DNA from: Deltaproteobacteria bacterium
Lineage (GTDB): Bacteria > Desulfobacterota > Desulfovibrionia > Desulfovibrionales > Desulfovibrionaceae
Direction: 5' to 3'
Assembly: GCA_031280335.1 (NCBI GenBank)
Contig: JAITGZ010000122.1
Location: 1 to 7,751, forward strand
DNA: 7,751 nt
The translations under genes and the position numbers were made by a program. Numbering within the stretch: position 1 is the first letter of the stretch; each line of letters starts with the position of its first letter. Shown piece by piece: positions 7,576 to 7,751 of this stretch. The notes beneath the pieces are model-generated. The model worked only from the letters and a program-made list of their open reading frames with translations. It was not told the origin of the DNA and did no database searches.

Positions 7576-7604
7576 ATTTTGATGCATAAGAAAAATCTTG
7601 TCAA
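7576..7604 (-). promoter_or_regulatory. Sigma70-type promoter for PFOR
   Basis: On the minus strand a perfect TTGACA -35 box (7599-7604) and CAAAAT -10 box (7576-7581; 4 of 6) are separated by exactly 17 bases. A run of seven T just upstream of the -35 box could act as an UP element. Transcription would start near 7569 and give a leader of about 95 bases before the PFOR ATG. No sigma54-type TGGCAC/TTGC pair was seen in this region. It probably drives PFOR and dctP, and perhaps the whole locus. Confidence 0.7.
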
Positions 7605-7673
7605 GCACAAAAAAAGAGGTCGGGAAAAAATCAGCGGGTTGCGGGTTTTTTGAGGGTGTGTTTATAGAATGAG

Positions 7674-7716
7674 TTCACCCCTTGAGCGAGGCCGTCGGCC
7701 TCGCTCAAGGGGTGAA
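7674..7716. terminator. Perfect 20-bp hairpin, probable terminator of a neighbouring gene
   Basis: The arms at 7674-7693 and 7697-7716 are exact reverse complements around a three-base loop (GTC). It is the strongest inverted repeat in the window. It stands in non-coding DNA upstream of the PFOR promoter, so it may insulate PFOR from the gene to the right. A minus-strand frame (ISVFLDV, stop at 7727-7729) would end 11 bases before the stem, consistent with the tail of a leftward gene, but seven codons prove nothing. Neither side has a clear T-run, so a classical rho-independent terminator is not assured. Confidence 0.5.
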
Positions 7717-7751
7717 ACAGTCGTGTTTAAACATCCAGGAAAACACTGATT

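Noticed and set aside
7625..7651. A-tract, G-rich core and T-tract (AAAAAATCAGCGGGTTGCGGGTTTTTT) resembling a bidirectional terminator
   Set aside because: The core is a direct repeat of GCGGGTT and cannot pair with itself, so only the A and T runs would form a stem.
7652..7662. The 11-base GAGGGTGTGTT occurs at 7652-7662 and again at 2809-2819, each upstream of a candidate promoter
   Set aside because: Several exact 11-base matches are expected by chance in a window of this length, and the distances to the two promoters differ (about 50 and 110 bases).

Overview
The window reads as a chromosomal catabolic locus from an anaerobic bacterium, most plausibly a sulfate- or sulfite-reducing Desulfovibrionaceae member (Desulfovibrio/Bilophila type). 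The basis is a long single-chain pyruvate:ferredoxin oxidoreductase (PFOR) with the cluster and thiamine-diphosphate motifs of the Desulfovibrio africanus enzyme, next to a complete DctPQM-type TRAP transporter, which is common in that group. The taxon is inferred from protein character, not from a marker gene.

All five genes lie on the minus strand, so the locus reads right to left. The right end (7475-7751) is non-coding: a perfect 20-bp hairpin (7674-7716), a good sigma70-type promoter (7576-7604) and an 11-bp inverted repeat at the expected start of the transcript (7537-7563). Then follow PFOR (7474-3947), an 83-bp gap, the TRAP solute-binding protein dctP (3863-2847), a 296-bp spacer with a terminator-like hairpin, a candidate promoter and a second hairpin, then dctQ (2550-2023), dctM (2030-759, overlapping dctQ by 8 bp) and a CtBP-type D-2-hydroxyacid dehydrogenase (720-1), cut off by the window edge. 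The plus-strand open frames are all antisense shadows.

The likely logic is an organic-acid oxidation module. The TRAP system imports a carboxylate using an ion gradient, the NAD-linked dehydrogenase oxidises a 2-hydroxyacid to a 2-oxoacid, and PFOR converts pyruvate (or a close analogue) to acetyl-CoA, CO2 and reduced ferredoxin. The order PFOR, transporter, hydroxyacid dehydrogenase resembles the por-led lactate-utilisation locus of Desulfovibrio vulgaris, but with a TRAP transporter and an NAD-dependent dehydrogenase in place of the lactate permease and flavin/FeS lactate dehydrogenases. The substrate cannot be read from the sequence. I see no mobile element, CRISPR array, tRNA or rRNA, and no clearly unprecedented system. 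The points most worth checking are the substrate of the module and the regulatory structures around the two non-coding regions.
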